A stretch of 64,000 nt of DNA from positions 48,921,016-48,985,015 of the forward strand of contig NC_052019.1 of the NCBI RefSeq assembly GCF_015832195.1, in the 5' to 3' direction. The position numbers and the translations under genes were made by a program. Below the pieces are notes generated by a model. The model was given only the letters and a program-made list of their open reading frames with translations, had not been told where the DNA came from and made no database searches. This DNA comes from Motacilla alba alba. Taxonomy: Eukaryota; Chordata; Aves; Passeriformes; Motacillidae. Shown in pieces: positions 13,163-26,500 of this stretch. Numbering within the stretch: position 1 is the first letter of the stretch; every line of letters starts with the position of its first letter.

Positions 13163-14775
13163 GAAAAATTTCTGTAAGGATTTAGAAATTTTTCGGGACA
13201 ACAAATGCATAATTTAGTCCAGGAAATTTCCAAGAAAGAAGTGATTAGGAGGAGATAATACTGGATTACTTCTCTGGATGGTATTTCTCTGTGTACATCA
13301 TGACATAGCCACAGTCCCTATCCATTTGCACACCTGTTCTTTGCTCTTATATCTACATCTTCCAAGATCAATAGGGATTGTTTATTGAACAAATTTGCTT
13401 CCTTCTTTAACTAGACTTAGACAAACTCAGAAGAAAATGCCTTGCCTAAACAGCACAGTTCACTTTTTATGCTGTAGGAATGAACCTGACATTTATTTAA
13501 TGTCATATCTTTTTTTCCTCACATTTAATCAATATTAATTGATCTCTAGTCGTCTTAGTTCAACTTAATGAAGTATGGCATGTTTGAAACAACCATAAAA
13601 CTGATAAGGTAGATACAGTAACTGCTTTGTTACGTTTTTTACCCTGTTGTTTTCTAATTAATGCTTTTTCTTCTTTTTCTTAATTTCATCTTTGCTTTGG
13701 AATACAAATCCAAGGGACTTAATGCAGGTAGAATGATTCCATTGCTGTGATGTTGATTCCATTGCTGAAGTATTAGAAAAGCTGCTAAAATCCATGCCAG
13801 AGCATTAGTAGCAGCATTTGAAATGAGCTTATTTTATGTTCTCTCCAGTCAAATGGGTTTTTTTTGGTGGCTATTAGAGAATTTAGGTCAAACTACAGTA
13901 AAAAGAAGCTCTGAATAGAGCCTATGAGTGATTTTAAGACCCTGATTAGTTTGTGGGTTTCAGGTACTTGAATGAGCTTTGTGCGAGGTGTTGCCTGCAG
14001 TCATGGATAATTCACAGACTGGTCATTATATTATCCCTTCTTCTTTTTAAATTTGAAACACAGAAATGCATTTATTCTCCCCCTCAGTTTTTCTTAAAGG
14101 CTTGATGTGTCATTAAGCCCCTGTTTAAGAGTCCAAATAAATGTTTCAAGGGTTAAGTGTGAGCAGGAAAGGTCTGCAACAAGGACCCTGAGCAGCCCTG
14201 AAATTGCCTACAAAGGCTTTCCTTGCTCCAAGCTATGCAAAATATTTGAGCAGAGGAAAGAGGAGAAGGCTGACATTTGGATTAAGAATTGTTGAGCTCT
14301 GAGTGTTTTTGAGACTGAAGATCTGGCAGCAAATAAGGTGAACCGAAGTGCAGCTTATCTGTTTGGCTGGATTTCCAGGGCTAACAAGTCCCTCATGCAG
14401 GAAGTGTACAGATTCCCAAGGGAGGAGCAGGGATGGAAAAATATTTTTTCACTGAGAGTACTTTCACAGGTGTTCTTCCCTTTTGACAATTTTTCCCAAA
14501 AATCTTCTTTCCTTCAGCTGTGTGCAAGGCTCACCTGCCACCTGGGTGTCAGAAATTTGCACTTCAAGGGCAATTTCTTGATGAAATATCAGGGCAGGGA
14601 GCTTCACAATAGCCTTGAGATTGGTCTGTAGCTGTCTGGACCTTTTATCCAGCACTTCTCACCAGAAGTTACTTCTGTTTCACCCACAGGATTTTGTTCC
14701 CATTGATTTAACCCAGAACATTTAAGGTATTGACAAATAACAAAGAATAACAACAAAGCACTGACTGAAAGCCTG

Positions 14776-15135
14776 AAAAAGAGAAGAGTTTGAGGTGACC
14801 TTATGGTGTCCTTTCACGGGGGCCTACATGAAAGCTTGAGAAGGACTTCTCACAAGGGCATTTAGTGATAGGACAAGGGGGAATGGATTCAAACTGAGAC
14901 AGTATGTTTAGATTACACATTAGGAAGAAATTCTTTACTGCAAGGGTGGTGAGACACTGGCACAGGTTGCCCAGAGCAGTTGTAGGTGCCCCCTCCCTGG
15001 AAGCGTTCACAGCCAGGTTGGATGAGGCTTTGAACAGCCTGTTTTAGTGGAAGGTGTCCCTGTCCCTGGCAGGGGGTGGAAACTGGATGGTCTTTGAAGA
15101 CTCCTCCAATCCAAACCATTCTATGGTTCCGTGAA
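14776..15135 (+). mobile_element. CR1 LINE, 5'-truncated 3' end
   Basis: This is a typical 5'-truncated avian CR1 copy of about 0.36 kb. Diagnostic blocks in order are 'gataggacaagggggaatgg' near 14869, 'ttaggaagaaattctttact' near 14920, 'gcacaggttgcccagag' near 14959, 'gtggaaggtgtccctg' near 15048 and the 3' end 'caaaccattctatggttcc' near 15113. It covers the end of the second ORF and the 3' UTR, with no intact coding capacity. Divergence is moderate, with point changes but few indels. Confidence 0.93.
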
Positions 15136-18100
15136 AGAGGAAATCTTTCTCTCAGCTGGTTTTATCTGAAACATCTGATGTTATTTCTGCTGAAGTGTAA
15201 CTCCTCAATGAAGAAAACTTCTGAAAGAAAAAGAAGCATCACATGGCATGAAAAGGAGCTTTCATTTGGTATCCATGTTGGAAGGAGGGTATAGATGCAA
15301 AATACTGGTCTCTGTAAACTATTTATAGAAAAGTGTTCCTTAATTTCCCAGGAATACAATGAAAGGGAGAGAAAATTCAGCTAAAGAAGGTTTAATAGAC
15401 TCTAAAATATCTGTAGGAATGATTTCAACCTTTCAATCTTAGGGTATTCAGTTATGATGCTTAGAAGTTTAATTTCTGTATGCAAAAAATACCTTTCTTG
15501 GGAATGATAATTTGATTTCTGTAGCTTATTTCCACAAGGGCTGAGCAGGTTTGTGACCAGTCTGGCCATACCAGGTGAATTTGTTTCAGTTTAAATGGCT
15601 CCAAGACCACTGAAGGAATGAGGAGGAACACCTCTCACGTCTTGCTCTACATCTGAAACCCATATCCATATACAGGAATGGCTCCTTGGAGAATTAACAC
15701 TGGCTGTAAAATGCATAGGGGGAAAAGAGACCTTTTAAACACAATGGTCACCTCTTTGTGCACATTCTTTTCTCAAGATGCTATGGCCTTGAGTGCAGGA
15801 AGCTTCTCCTGTCACTTTAGGAGCAAGCCTGAAGTCCACATAAATTCAGATGTGCCCCAGGAATGAAATGAAAAAAAATAAAAATATGCAAGTGATAGGA
15901 TCCTGATTCAGGATAGGATCTGGGTACCTGCACTGGGCCTTGTCTGAAACTGCTTTGCTTTGCTGTAAAACATTAGCCTCGGTTTCTGGATGGACCTAGG
16001 GAAACTTGAAAGGCATTGTTTTGAAGGGTTGGTAGCTTTTCCTACAGTTCATCACAGATCTTGTTAGGAAATGAAGGGGAGGAAACTGGGCAACTGCACT
16101 GCTCAGCCATGAGGAAATGCACAATAAGTGTGATGAAGCCAGCAGCTGCAGGACAATGGGAACAGGCTGGGGCTATTTTTGTTAGATGTGAACAATCAAT
16201 CGAACGTGTGAGACCTTATCATCTTCCCTTCTCGCCTTCTCCCCCCACTTTTCTTCAACACTGGAAAGCTTCCCAAAGAGAAACAGCTTTCCTTTTCTCT
16301 TAGCAGAGTTGATTACCGTAATAATTTTCTCTTTCATCTCAGAGCAGGTTTCTTTTGGAAGCCTTTGATGGCTTCCTCTGAGCACAGTTATTGTCTTGCT
16401 GTGGCTGAGTGACTTGCAGCTGGGTCGTACCCGGCACTGTGAAACCTGGGAGAGCATTTATCAGTATTTACAAGTGGGTAAGGCTCCCCTCACCTCTCAC
16501 TTGCTGAATGCAGAGGCTGGAAGCTTTTCTCCCAGAGTTATCCTCAGGGTAGAAATCTGAATTTGAACTGGGCATAGCTTTCACAGATGGAAAATAAACA
16601 GCAAGTGTTTCCATCCTATAAGATGTAATGAGAAAAAATACATAATTAAGATGGTAATCAGTGCTCCAATAGCTGAATTCTCTGTTATTTTTACGACTCT
16701 TTTCTCAGAACAGTCCTTTTAAATGTCGCGGCAATATTAGCTCCAACTTACAAATGGAAAAATAGAAGGACATAAACACATGATTTATGGTGTTAAGTGA
16801 AAAACAAAAGAAAAAGCATATTTTTTGCTCTCTCTAAACAGAATTGCATTCTTACTTTGTATTCAAATATAAGTAAACCCTCACAGTATAGTTATGTCTA
16901 ATTTATATCATTACAATGTTCTATGTACCAATACTAGATATAGTACCCTAGATTCTCATACTTCATAAATATGAAAGGAATATTAATTTGTAAATGAGTT
17001 TTTCCAACATCTTGTGATATTTCAAGCATGCACTGAAGCAGCACTTCAGGTTTGCTATTAATTTTTTTTTAATCTTCAGTTCTTCACTGTGTAAGTCCTT
17101 CTGCCTGTGTTAAGCAGCCTATTAGTCACGGAAGATCAATACTTTTTCCTCTTCTATCAATTATCTTGGTATCACTGAGATCTGGCCAGAACTTTGTACC
17201 ACAGTTCTTGCTACTACTTAAATTTCATTATAATGATATGTTTACATCAGTAACAGTTTGATCAAAATTGGATGTGTTTATAACACTCACCACAGTTTAG
17301 ATTAACAGCTTACTTCCACTTTACTACAAGGAAACTGTAAATTGACTGTAATTCCTAATCAATATAGGTATAATTCTTAGAATTTAAATAGGTTTTTAAG
17401 TGTTGCCCGTGCCGCTAAAGGTGACATGGATGTCCTGCAATTTGTCATCCAGCTGCTGCAGAATCCATTTCCAAACAGTCAATTGTTTCATTCCAGTTCC
17501 AGTTACCAAACCCAGTAAGACTTAATTACTAGCTCTTTTTTTATTTTCCTCATTTCTCAGTGCCTTTCCTTCACCTAGGCTTGGTTCAATGAGCAGCAAT
17601 GTTATATCATGAAAGAATTTCAAAACATCTAATGACTCAATCCATCATCATTATAACACATCCATGCCTACTGCAGAGGAGATACTGCTGGTGGGTACAG
17701 CTGTCTGATTCCTTCTTTAACCCCTGAGGATCATAAACTTTCTCTTATCATCCCATTAGAGTGATAACTCAGGGTGAGAACAACTCCTCACTTCACTACA
17801 CTTGTCCAAATATGCTTCTCTGTTCCCAATTTGTGTCTATCAGTTCACCATGATTTTTCTCAAAACCAGGCTCAATTTCAGTGGGAAGAGCTGCAGCTCA
17901 AACTCAGCTCAGTACATAGAATGAAGATCACAGATTTCTCAAAGGATTGGAGTTGATGATCTGCACCTTGAATAATCATTCTTTGTCAGTGTTTGACTGT
18001 GTTTCAGGGGAGGACCCAAGTGTGTTTCTGAGCGTGCCTCAGGCACACGCTCCTCCCATATTAGAGGGCACCAGTCCCTACTTAGTATATCCTCCTTGCT

Positions 18101-19861
18101 CTCTTGTGGGAAGAAAACTCACCCAACTAGTACCAGGACGTTTTTGGGATAGGGCGCTCAATGAAACTGCCAGGCACTTTCTGAGCATACTGTGGGTCTT
18201 GGCCACTGCTCAGCCCAAATGCACCCAAAAGAAGTTTGGCCAACTTCTCTCCCTCTCACAAACTCTCCCTTGTTGCCTTCAGAGCCATCACATGAGAGGG
18301 AGTTTCAGACTTGCACGTTTGAGCAAAACCTTGGATACATAAACACCGTTCCATTGATCAGAGGTAAGATGGCATTCTGAGGGAGGCCAGCACTGTAGGC
18401 TAGGCAAAAGCTCTACTGAAAATAGATCCCTAATTCCTGTTAATTAAATTTCTCTTGCTGCTCAGATTGAGTGATGGAAGCCTTAAAGAAGGTGTTGGGT
18501 CAAACCCTACCAGAGGTATTTTCTTTCTGGATGTAGCTCTATTGGACCAAACTGATATCAAGACTATGGAATAAGAGCTTCCAGACAAGTAAGTGTCTAA
18601 GTGTTATACCACTATGCTTTTTATTTCTTGCCTTTTTTATCTCCTGACTGACTCTTTCTGAACAGAATAAAATAAGATTCAGCAAGGCCTTTTAACAGCT
18701 TACATGATTCCATAACTTGATTTCCCTGGTTTCAGGGAAAAAAGGAGCTTCAAAACCTCTTCCCTGAAGCAGCTGGAACTCAGCTTATCTCTTGCCCCTG
18801 TGGCCCTTCCCTGGAAAGACTGCCGCTCTCTGACTTTGGCTCTGAATTGCACAGTGAAATGCTCAGAAACTGGAGCCAGGTTTGATCAGTGCTTCTGAGT
18901 ATTTAAGAGCTCTTTCATCAAGACAAGAACTTTCTTTTCAAATCAACTCAGAGAAAAAAATACACAAGAGGAACAGGAAAGATAACCTCTCAGCTCACAC
19001 AACACAAAGCTGATTTTGGTGTCATTGGAGATGGACAATATTTTTAATCTAATTCTCACAAGTGAGTCTGAGTTTAGTGAACCTGGGATCTGTTTCCACT
19101 CTCTCAGGCATAGTGAATCAAAAGCAGTTTCTTAGCAAATCCTGAATACACTGGGCTCTCCATCTTATTGGAGTAGGCAAGACTGATGGGCCCCAGCTAT
19201 GTAACTATCACCAAACCCGCTTCAGGAGTTCCAGTGTGAGCAGATGGGTCCCTTCAAAAGCACCCATCTCTCTCCACTGCTCACTGCTTTCACAGGCATG
19301 GACTGAGTGGGTGTAAATGGTGCTCAGGCTGGGCTGGCTGGATCCTGTCCCATCTTCTAAGCAGCTTTCCTGTATCTAACCATAGAAAAAAATCTTTCCC
19401 ATTTCCAGTCCTTCTGCCTGAGATTGTAAATGTGAGTCCTTTTCCCAGTGAAGAAGTTTGACAGGTTAGCAACGGCAGGTTGTTAATACTTAGATGATTT
19501 CAAGTACGATATCAGATTTGTTGCCTGGTTTAGGGTTTGTCTAGACGAGTTGTTTTATTAGATAGCAGATGGTTTGGAAATTGTTTGCAGTGACAGGGTC
19601 GAGTATAATTGGAATTCTCTGTTCCCAGATCAGAAGGAATGGGGTTGGGAAAGTGGAGAGCAAAACTCCCACGTTTCTCATTCAGATTGAAAAACGCATA
19701 TAGATATAGATTTAGATATAGGTGTGTGTGTATTATTGAGGGAAATGAGGTTCACTCTGTTTATTGTGGATCCTTAAGCAACTCTGATAAATCACAGGAT
19801 GAATTTCCTTGGTACACCCTTAGTGCCAATATTGGTATAGTGAATTTACAATCTTTGAGTC
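15136..19861. other. Intergenic or intronic unique DNA
   Basis: No gene is recognisable. The longest open frame (about 17947-18342, plus strand) has no recognisable domain. A small high-complexity stretch at about 17390-17540 may be a conserved non-coding segment. A splice-bounded segment at 18466-18588 is discussed under findings. A short ATAGAT/GTGT-rich patch lies at about 19697-19732. Confidence 0.55.
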
Positions 19862-20570
19862 ATTCTTCACCTTTCTCCTCTGCCCTTCTGTCTCTGCCCA
19901 TTTCCTTTGGCCTTCATTCTCTTCTGCCCTTCTCTGCCCTTCTTCTTTTTCTTCTCCTTCCTTTCTCTGCCTCTTTCCTGTCTCTGCCCTTCTTCAGCCT
20001 TCTCTGACCTTCTCCTTTTTCCTGATCCTTTGTCCTTCTTCCTCCTTCATCTCCACCCCTCTTCTCTGCTGTTCTGTTGCATTTGCCCAGCTCTCTCTGA
20101 CCTTCTCTGACATTCTTTGAACTTATCTGACCTTCTCTTCACTTCTGTTGTTTTCTCTGCCCTTCTTTAACCTCTGCCCATCTCCACTCTTCTTTTCTGC
20201 CATTCTTCTCTTCCTTTTTCACCCTTCTTTGTCAATCTTTTGCCCTTTGCTCTTTTCTGCAGCACTCCCCCAGCTCTGCCCCATTCTGCCCTTTTTTGAC
20301 ATTCTTTGATTTTATTGCCCTTCTTTCTCCCCTTTACACACCTTTTGGCCCCTTGGTCACTGCCTGTCTATCTCTACACACTGGTCTCATCCCTTTTTTG
20401 CCTTTCTCTGTCCTTCTTCATCTCCTGTAGCCTGCTCTCGCCCGTGTTATAAAGCCATAACGATAGACCATACCTCCAACTCCCTTTCGCTTCTTTTCTT
20501 CCATCTTCTCTGCTGTTCCCTGCCTTCCTGTGCCACTCTCCTCCCCTTTCTTCCCCTTTTCACCTGCCTG
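19862..20570 (+). repeat. Long pyrimidine-rich degenerate repeat tract
   Basis: About 0.7 kb in which the plus strand is overwhelmingly C and T. It is built from loosely repeated words such as 'ttctctgcccttct', 'tctgaccttct' and 'cttctttttcttct'. It is interrupted near 20440-20480 by ordinary sequence ('aaagccataacgatag'). It looks like an old, degenerated CT-rich minisatellite. Apparent open frames here (rich in Leu, Ser, Phe and Pro) are artefacts of composition. Such homopurine-homopyrimidine tracts can adopt triplex (H-DNA) structure. Confidence 0.85.
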
Positions 20571-23500
20571 TGTCATCAGGATACCTGGAGTTAACGCTGT
20601 TAATTTATTTAGTGCTATTCCCCAGGATGAATAAATGTATTTTTTTCTGTACTTCTGAAGCTAATGCTTGATGATAGCTGCACATCACCATAGAAACCAG
20701 GACAGGTTCTTCTGTAAGTCAAAGGTTAATTTATAATTATTTTTAAAATCATCTTGCTCAGATGCATCAGTGTACACAGGACTTCTCCAAAATCTTCTTC
20801 CTTACCAAATAATCTATCTTTCTATTCTAGCTCTTCCAAAAATACATTAACATGGCTCCTATTTGCTTTAGGCAGAGTCTCCATAAGGTGTTACACAAGA
20901 TAACTGTCTCGTTCTGAGTGTTTGTAGCTATGTTTGCAATTGACAGAGTTACTGACAGCCCCAGCTCTCTGTGGGATGGCTGTGGACCAGAGCACAGATG
21001 ACTCATTGTGTATGATGTTGTTTCACACCAAAGTGTTTGCTCTGTGTACTGAACATGTGTGCAAGTCAATAGCAAAAAGTTTGAGAACAAACACAGCTTA
21101 GATGGAAATAAATTCAAATTGACTGAAATCATTATTCCCAAGTCAGAAACAACAATATAAATGTCTTTTTAAAGGAGAAGTTTTACTTGGGATGGTTCTT
21201 GCATCTTATACCAATGTTTGAGGGTCAGGCAGTGTGAGAAGACGTCTTGGCGTTTCCTTGCAGCAAAAGTCTTTTCATTCCAGAGATGGGCAGAAGGGGA
21301 TTTAGGTCACTGATCAGATTTCCCCCATGCAGCAGCAATACCCAATCATTGGGTGGTATTTTTCCCCCGGAAACACAGATTTTTGCCAAAACTGTTTTTC
21401 TCCCCCACCTGTCTCCCCAGCTTCCTTTTCAGAGTTCAGCGGATATCTGAATAATTGGTTTTGTATTGGGAGCTATTTACTTGCCTTGTTGCCAATTAAC
21501 CCTCCCCTAAAGCCCTTGCACATCTATAAGGTGTAGTTAATACAGTCCTTTTGATCTGTTAATGTCCTCCTAGGAACAGCCTCAGGCTGGCTCAGCCACA
21601 TGGAGGTGTCCCCTCAGCTGCCTCCTCTCGCCCCAGCTGAGCTAATATGGATCTCTGAGAACAGCACATTTCATAAGTCCCTCAGAATGCTTGACTGTAC
21701 CTCTGGGCCACATCTTCTTTTATTAAAAAACCCCTCTACAATGTATGTTGGAAGATTTCCCATCTGCAGGACACTATATACATATAAAGGCAATCTCCTA
21801 CTGTAGTGTCCCCTTTGTGAAGATGGGGTAAAGGGCACAGAAATAATCCACTCATCTGGTTGGCAGATAACAAATTGCTTTTGTGCTCCTGTAGGAGATT
21901 AAACGGTGTAATTTACTTTTAAAATCAGGTTTCCCATGGAGCATGGGTATAAACCCACAGAGACTTCAGGAATCTTTACTGGGCTTTGAATTGTGTCCTT
22001 AAGAACTTGTTGTAGGTGACAGACTGGTTCAGAGAGTGCTGTCTCATGGGGATCTCTAGGATAAGTCACCTTTACTTATGTGGAAGCTTCTATATGTGGT
22101 AATGTGCTCAGGGAACTGGGGAGCAAAGGAAATCCTCTCAGTCATTCCCCCAAAGTCTCTGGCAATGTCCCTTCTGCAAAGTATTTCCACACTCTAGACC
22201 TGCTGTTGCAGCCTGTGTGTTTCTGGAAGCACAGCAGCCAATGAGGCCAAAATGTTCACACCTCAAGGAGTGCCCTAAGACATGGCTGAGCTTTGTCAGC
22301 TGCAAGGCTCCAGATGTGGCCAGGCTGGGACAGACGGGGAATTCCCATTTTCTTATGCTACAGACAAGCCACAAGGCTGCAGTACCATCCCTTTCTTTTC
22401 TGTGCGTGCAGAGGCTGAGCTGCAATAATGTCAGTTCCACTGCAGGCAAGGAGCCACCTCCTGGGACCAGCCTGAGGGACAAATCCAACCTTGAAAAACA
22501 GCCAGCAGGATGACATGCAGATCAAAGGGGTACTGCAGAGCTCAGCTGCAAGAGATCCCTTAGAGACTTTTAAAAGCATTTTAGCTCACCCTTAACTTCC
22601 TTGAAAAGGAGCACAGGTTCTCTCTGGAAGAAAAAGAAGATCAGGGTTTGGTACATGCCCTGAAATGCGCAGGCACCTGAGGAGCATTGCCATCTTCTGT
22701 ACCTGTTTGCTCAGTGACTGTGTTGTTTGCAAGAGGTTTATTATTCCTATTGAACCTTCAGGAAAATTACCCCACAAATCTCTGAGGCTGGAAAAACTCT
22801 GTTCTGATGACATTTAAACTTTTTAGGTGTCATCACAATAATTTTAAATGTGGTGTGCGTATCCAATGTCCCACAAAGTGTGAGCAATGTGTATGAGTAT
22901 GAAAGAATTTTCCCAAGAGCAAGAGGTAGAGCCGTTATTTCAGTATTTCATGTGTCTTGGTAAATTTGTTTTTAATGAGGGAAGGAGTAGGGGTTTTGTT
23001 TTGTTTTGTTCTCTTTTTTTCCCAGTTTCCATGTTCTAGTTTGGTTTATCAGCCCGTCAATGGACATAAACAGTGTAAGTGCGTGAGAGTATCTGCATGC
23101 CAGTGCAGGTTTCCAAAAGCATACAAGGTACAGTGAGCCATCCTATTTTGCAGTTAAATTCCATGTCTCTGATGGATTTCCCCACACTGTTGCTAGGAGA
23201 TGAAGGTAATGCCTAACAAAGGATATATTGACAAAAAATTTTCCAGAACAAATCTATCTTGTTATGGTAAATAAAGACTCACATAAAATGGATATTACCG
23301 GATTTATTTCCTTAGTGGTGGCACTGGCAAAATTGCATACATCAAGTGAAGGTGAAATTTCCCCATCACAAATGCAGTTTTGTTTTGTTTTGTTGACATA
23401 AAGACTTTCAGTGTGTTTAATGCCAAAAGCACTGCTGCCTTCCAGTGTGTTTTGTTGCTAGGCTAATAGGATGAACACATCCTACATCAGCGATTTTCCT

Positions 23501-26500
23501 TCTTCCCTTCTCTGCAACTTCTCCCTTTCAGGAAGAAATGGGGCTTATCAGACTGGTTCCCCTCTTTTCATGGCTCTTCTGGGAAACATGTATTCTTTCT
23601 TTTAAAGCAGGGAAAAAGTGTGCATGACTTGGGACATGTTGAGATTTGGCAAAGAAGCAGCTAAATGCAATGGAAAAGCAGATCAGCCTCTTGCTTTATA
23701 GCTCCAGGCACATCTGCATTAAAACAAAACAAAACACAAAGTTAAATGGAAATCTAATAAAGAGAGGAACTTCAGGAATTCTCATGGAAAGATTAAATTT
23801 CTAGAGAATGACAAATTTTCTCCCTTTCTTCTGGTGACATAATGAACACACAAATGGGTTTGAACAGCAAAAGCCAACATGACTAGAGCCATGTAAAATA
23901 AAAATTTTGCTGGAGAAAAAGTTGATTTCTGGTGTGGCATTCATATTTTGCCATCCACTGCCATCCCAGCAGATCCTATGCCACCACAGGAGTCTCTGGC
24001 TCTGAACACATGCAAGTAAACAAGTTGCTGTCCAGAAGATGAGGTCAAGGCTGAAAATGAGATTGCCTCTTTCAGGTTATGAAAGGAGTCAGGAAGAAAC
24101 ACAGTCCCCTTCATTTTCCTATATGCATCATTGCACAGAGAAAACAGGGAATCTGAACTTTTTTGAGTTAAAGCTACTGTGTCCCTGACTCCACAAACCA
24201 AATATTTGGCTGGTTTAATCTCGGGTGTGAATCTGCTCACACAGGCAGGGCCATCTGCACAGACCAGTGGCAGGTGTGGTCCCCTCCTCCTCTGTTCACA
24301 AATGAATGGTGTGGAAGGGAATGAAGGCAGAAATTGTCACTTCTTATCATCTCACTCCTTGGCTGGTCCCCTCTTGGGATGCCTGTTTTCTTTCTGCTTT
24401 GCAGGACACAGTGAAGGTGAACCCACCAGTTGGCCAGAAAAATGCAAGTGGGAAAGGAGGTGGCACATCATGTCTGGAGTCACCCTGTTTTGATGGAAGG
24501 GAGGGAAATGCTGTTTCTGTGGTATTGAGGAGAAAGTCTTCGAGAAGTACTCTTTCCACCACAGTTCTGAACGTCTGTGTCAGCTTTTGTAGCACTGGTA
24601 ATCACAACCAAAAGTTGCCACAAGTCAGAAATGTGCATTAAGTTTGTCGACTCACTTGCACACAGGGTTTTAACCAGACAGGAATGCACTGAGATGTTAT
24701 CTCTATTTGTTTTGATGGGCAGGAGAGAGGGGACAGCTGGGAAGGGCCTTGCAGCTCCTACTGTTACTGCACTTATCCGGTTTTCTGCTGTAATATCCTG
24801 TTTTTAGATGCTTGCATTTTAGCCAAGCATTAACCATTTAGGATGAGACTGACCTGCTGGGATGGCACAGGCCTCCACCTGTGAAATATAAGTTTAAAAA
24901 AAAAAGTGATGTAATTTTTTTCCAGATAAAAGCCAAGTGAGGGGGTGGGGGGGCAATATTTTATTCCATATTAAAAGATCACTGCAATTTCTTTGCTTTG
25001 AGATTTGGCATGGTGGTAGCCGGTAGGTGAAAAGGCTGTTTGCTGAACATATGGCAAACCAAGCACATTTAGCCAAAGTAAAAAAATAGTAACAATAAGC
25101 CCTTAAAGCACAAGCAGAGCACACTTGCATTCAGCAGAGACTTGTTTCTCAAGACTGTGTTGCTTAAGGATTTGCTTCTTATAGATGTGTCCTGTTGGTT
25201 TCCCTCAACTTTTAGCTCTGCAGGGTGTGGATCCTCTCCCCACAGACCTGTCTGCTGAGCCCGGAGCACAGTGTAGGAGGCACCTCTTGGTTATGTGCAG
25301 AGGTACAGCTAGAGAGTGGAAAACAGAGCAGAATTGGGAGCTTGAGCAGCCTCCACCTGAGCTAAAATATGACTGCTCTCTGCTAGGTAGCGATGCGTCC
25401 TCTGGGCTGGGGCTGACTGCAGTGGGATGACAGACTGCAAACAAAGCACAGCACCAGTACAAAACACCAGGCAACCTGGAGTGGGAGGTTTGGGAAACAA
25501 TCTGTTTGATGGCAAGAGATGGAGAAAAAATAGCAAAGATGACAAAGATTTTGCGAGGAAGGGAGATGTGCTGGGTAAAATCTGAAGGCAGATTGTGAAA
25601 ATCAGGAGCTCTGAAGAGAGCCAACATGGTGCATATTAAAATAGGGCCATGGCACAGGGGCAATGGCTACTGGCACACAGCAAAGTAACATCAAGAAATT
25701 GCCAGAACAGGAAAGGAAAAACAGAGACGAGAGAGCTTTTCTGCCTTCTTTTACATTTATGCCAAGTGCTTATTTTCTTTATCCAGTTCAGTGTACTTCA
25801 TGTCCAAGGGTCATTCATGGGGATGGTTAAAAATCGGAATAAAGTTTTCTTCAGCCCTTTGCAGCTTTAGGCTGAGCACAATACCCACTCTTTTTGCTAG
25901 ATGCACTGGCTTCTGTAATCTTTGTGGCACTGGTAACTTCTTTTCTGAAAGATCAATAGGTTGGATGTTGTTAAGCTCCCATTTTCTACTGTCTGTTGTA
26001 GAACAGCAACTTGCAGCTGTTCCTGAAAGCCATACTCACACCATTGCTCAGCTTCAAAGAGCTCCAAGTGTTGTGAAAGGCAACACTCTTTGTGAGTCTT
26101 TTGGGTGTCAGCCAAAAGTTGAACACAGACTTTCAAAGCACTTGAGTCCCTGTTAGTTTGAACAGAGCTTAGACCATCAGGTGTGATGGCCATGAAGTTT
26201 TGGGAAAATGTTGGTGACCAGGATGCGCTCACAATGGAAAATTTTTGACTACCAAAGAATTCATCTGGAAAATGCTCTTATATGGCATTGACTCTGCGTC
26301 ACTGTCATTTGTCAGGTATTTACCGGACTTCAACAAATTGTCTTCAGCAGGCTTGAATCAGCATTCAGTAAGTTGGTCAAATGTGACTGAACTCTGTGGC
26401 CTCTTATCTGTGAGGCCATGGCTAAGATGTTAAATGTATGTTTTGTTCCACTGAGTGGTTTTTTTAAAAAAAAAAAAGGATTTTCCAGCATATCCCCAGT

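Larger units (their letters stand above)
8961..14775. other. Intergenic or intronic unique DNA
   Basis: No gene is recognisable. The part at about 9560-10360 is high-complexity, AT-rich and contains several homeodomain-type TAATTA cores, like a conserved non-coding element (listed separately). An RFX-like site lies at 13149. A short near-repeat, 'gattccattgctg', occurs twice at about 13733-13764. Otherwise I see nothing. Confidence 0.55.

Noticed and set aside
15076..15294. Open frame across the CR1 3' end at about 15.1 kb (METGWSLKTPPIQTILWF...)
   Set aside because: It translates CR1 3' UTR sequence.
19609..20110. Ser/Leu/Phe-rich frames of up to 132 codons
   Set aside because: They are translations of the pyrimidine-rich tract, not protein-like.
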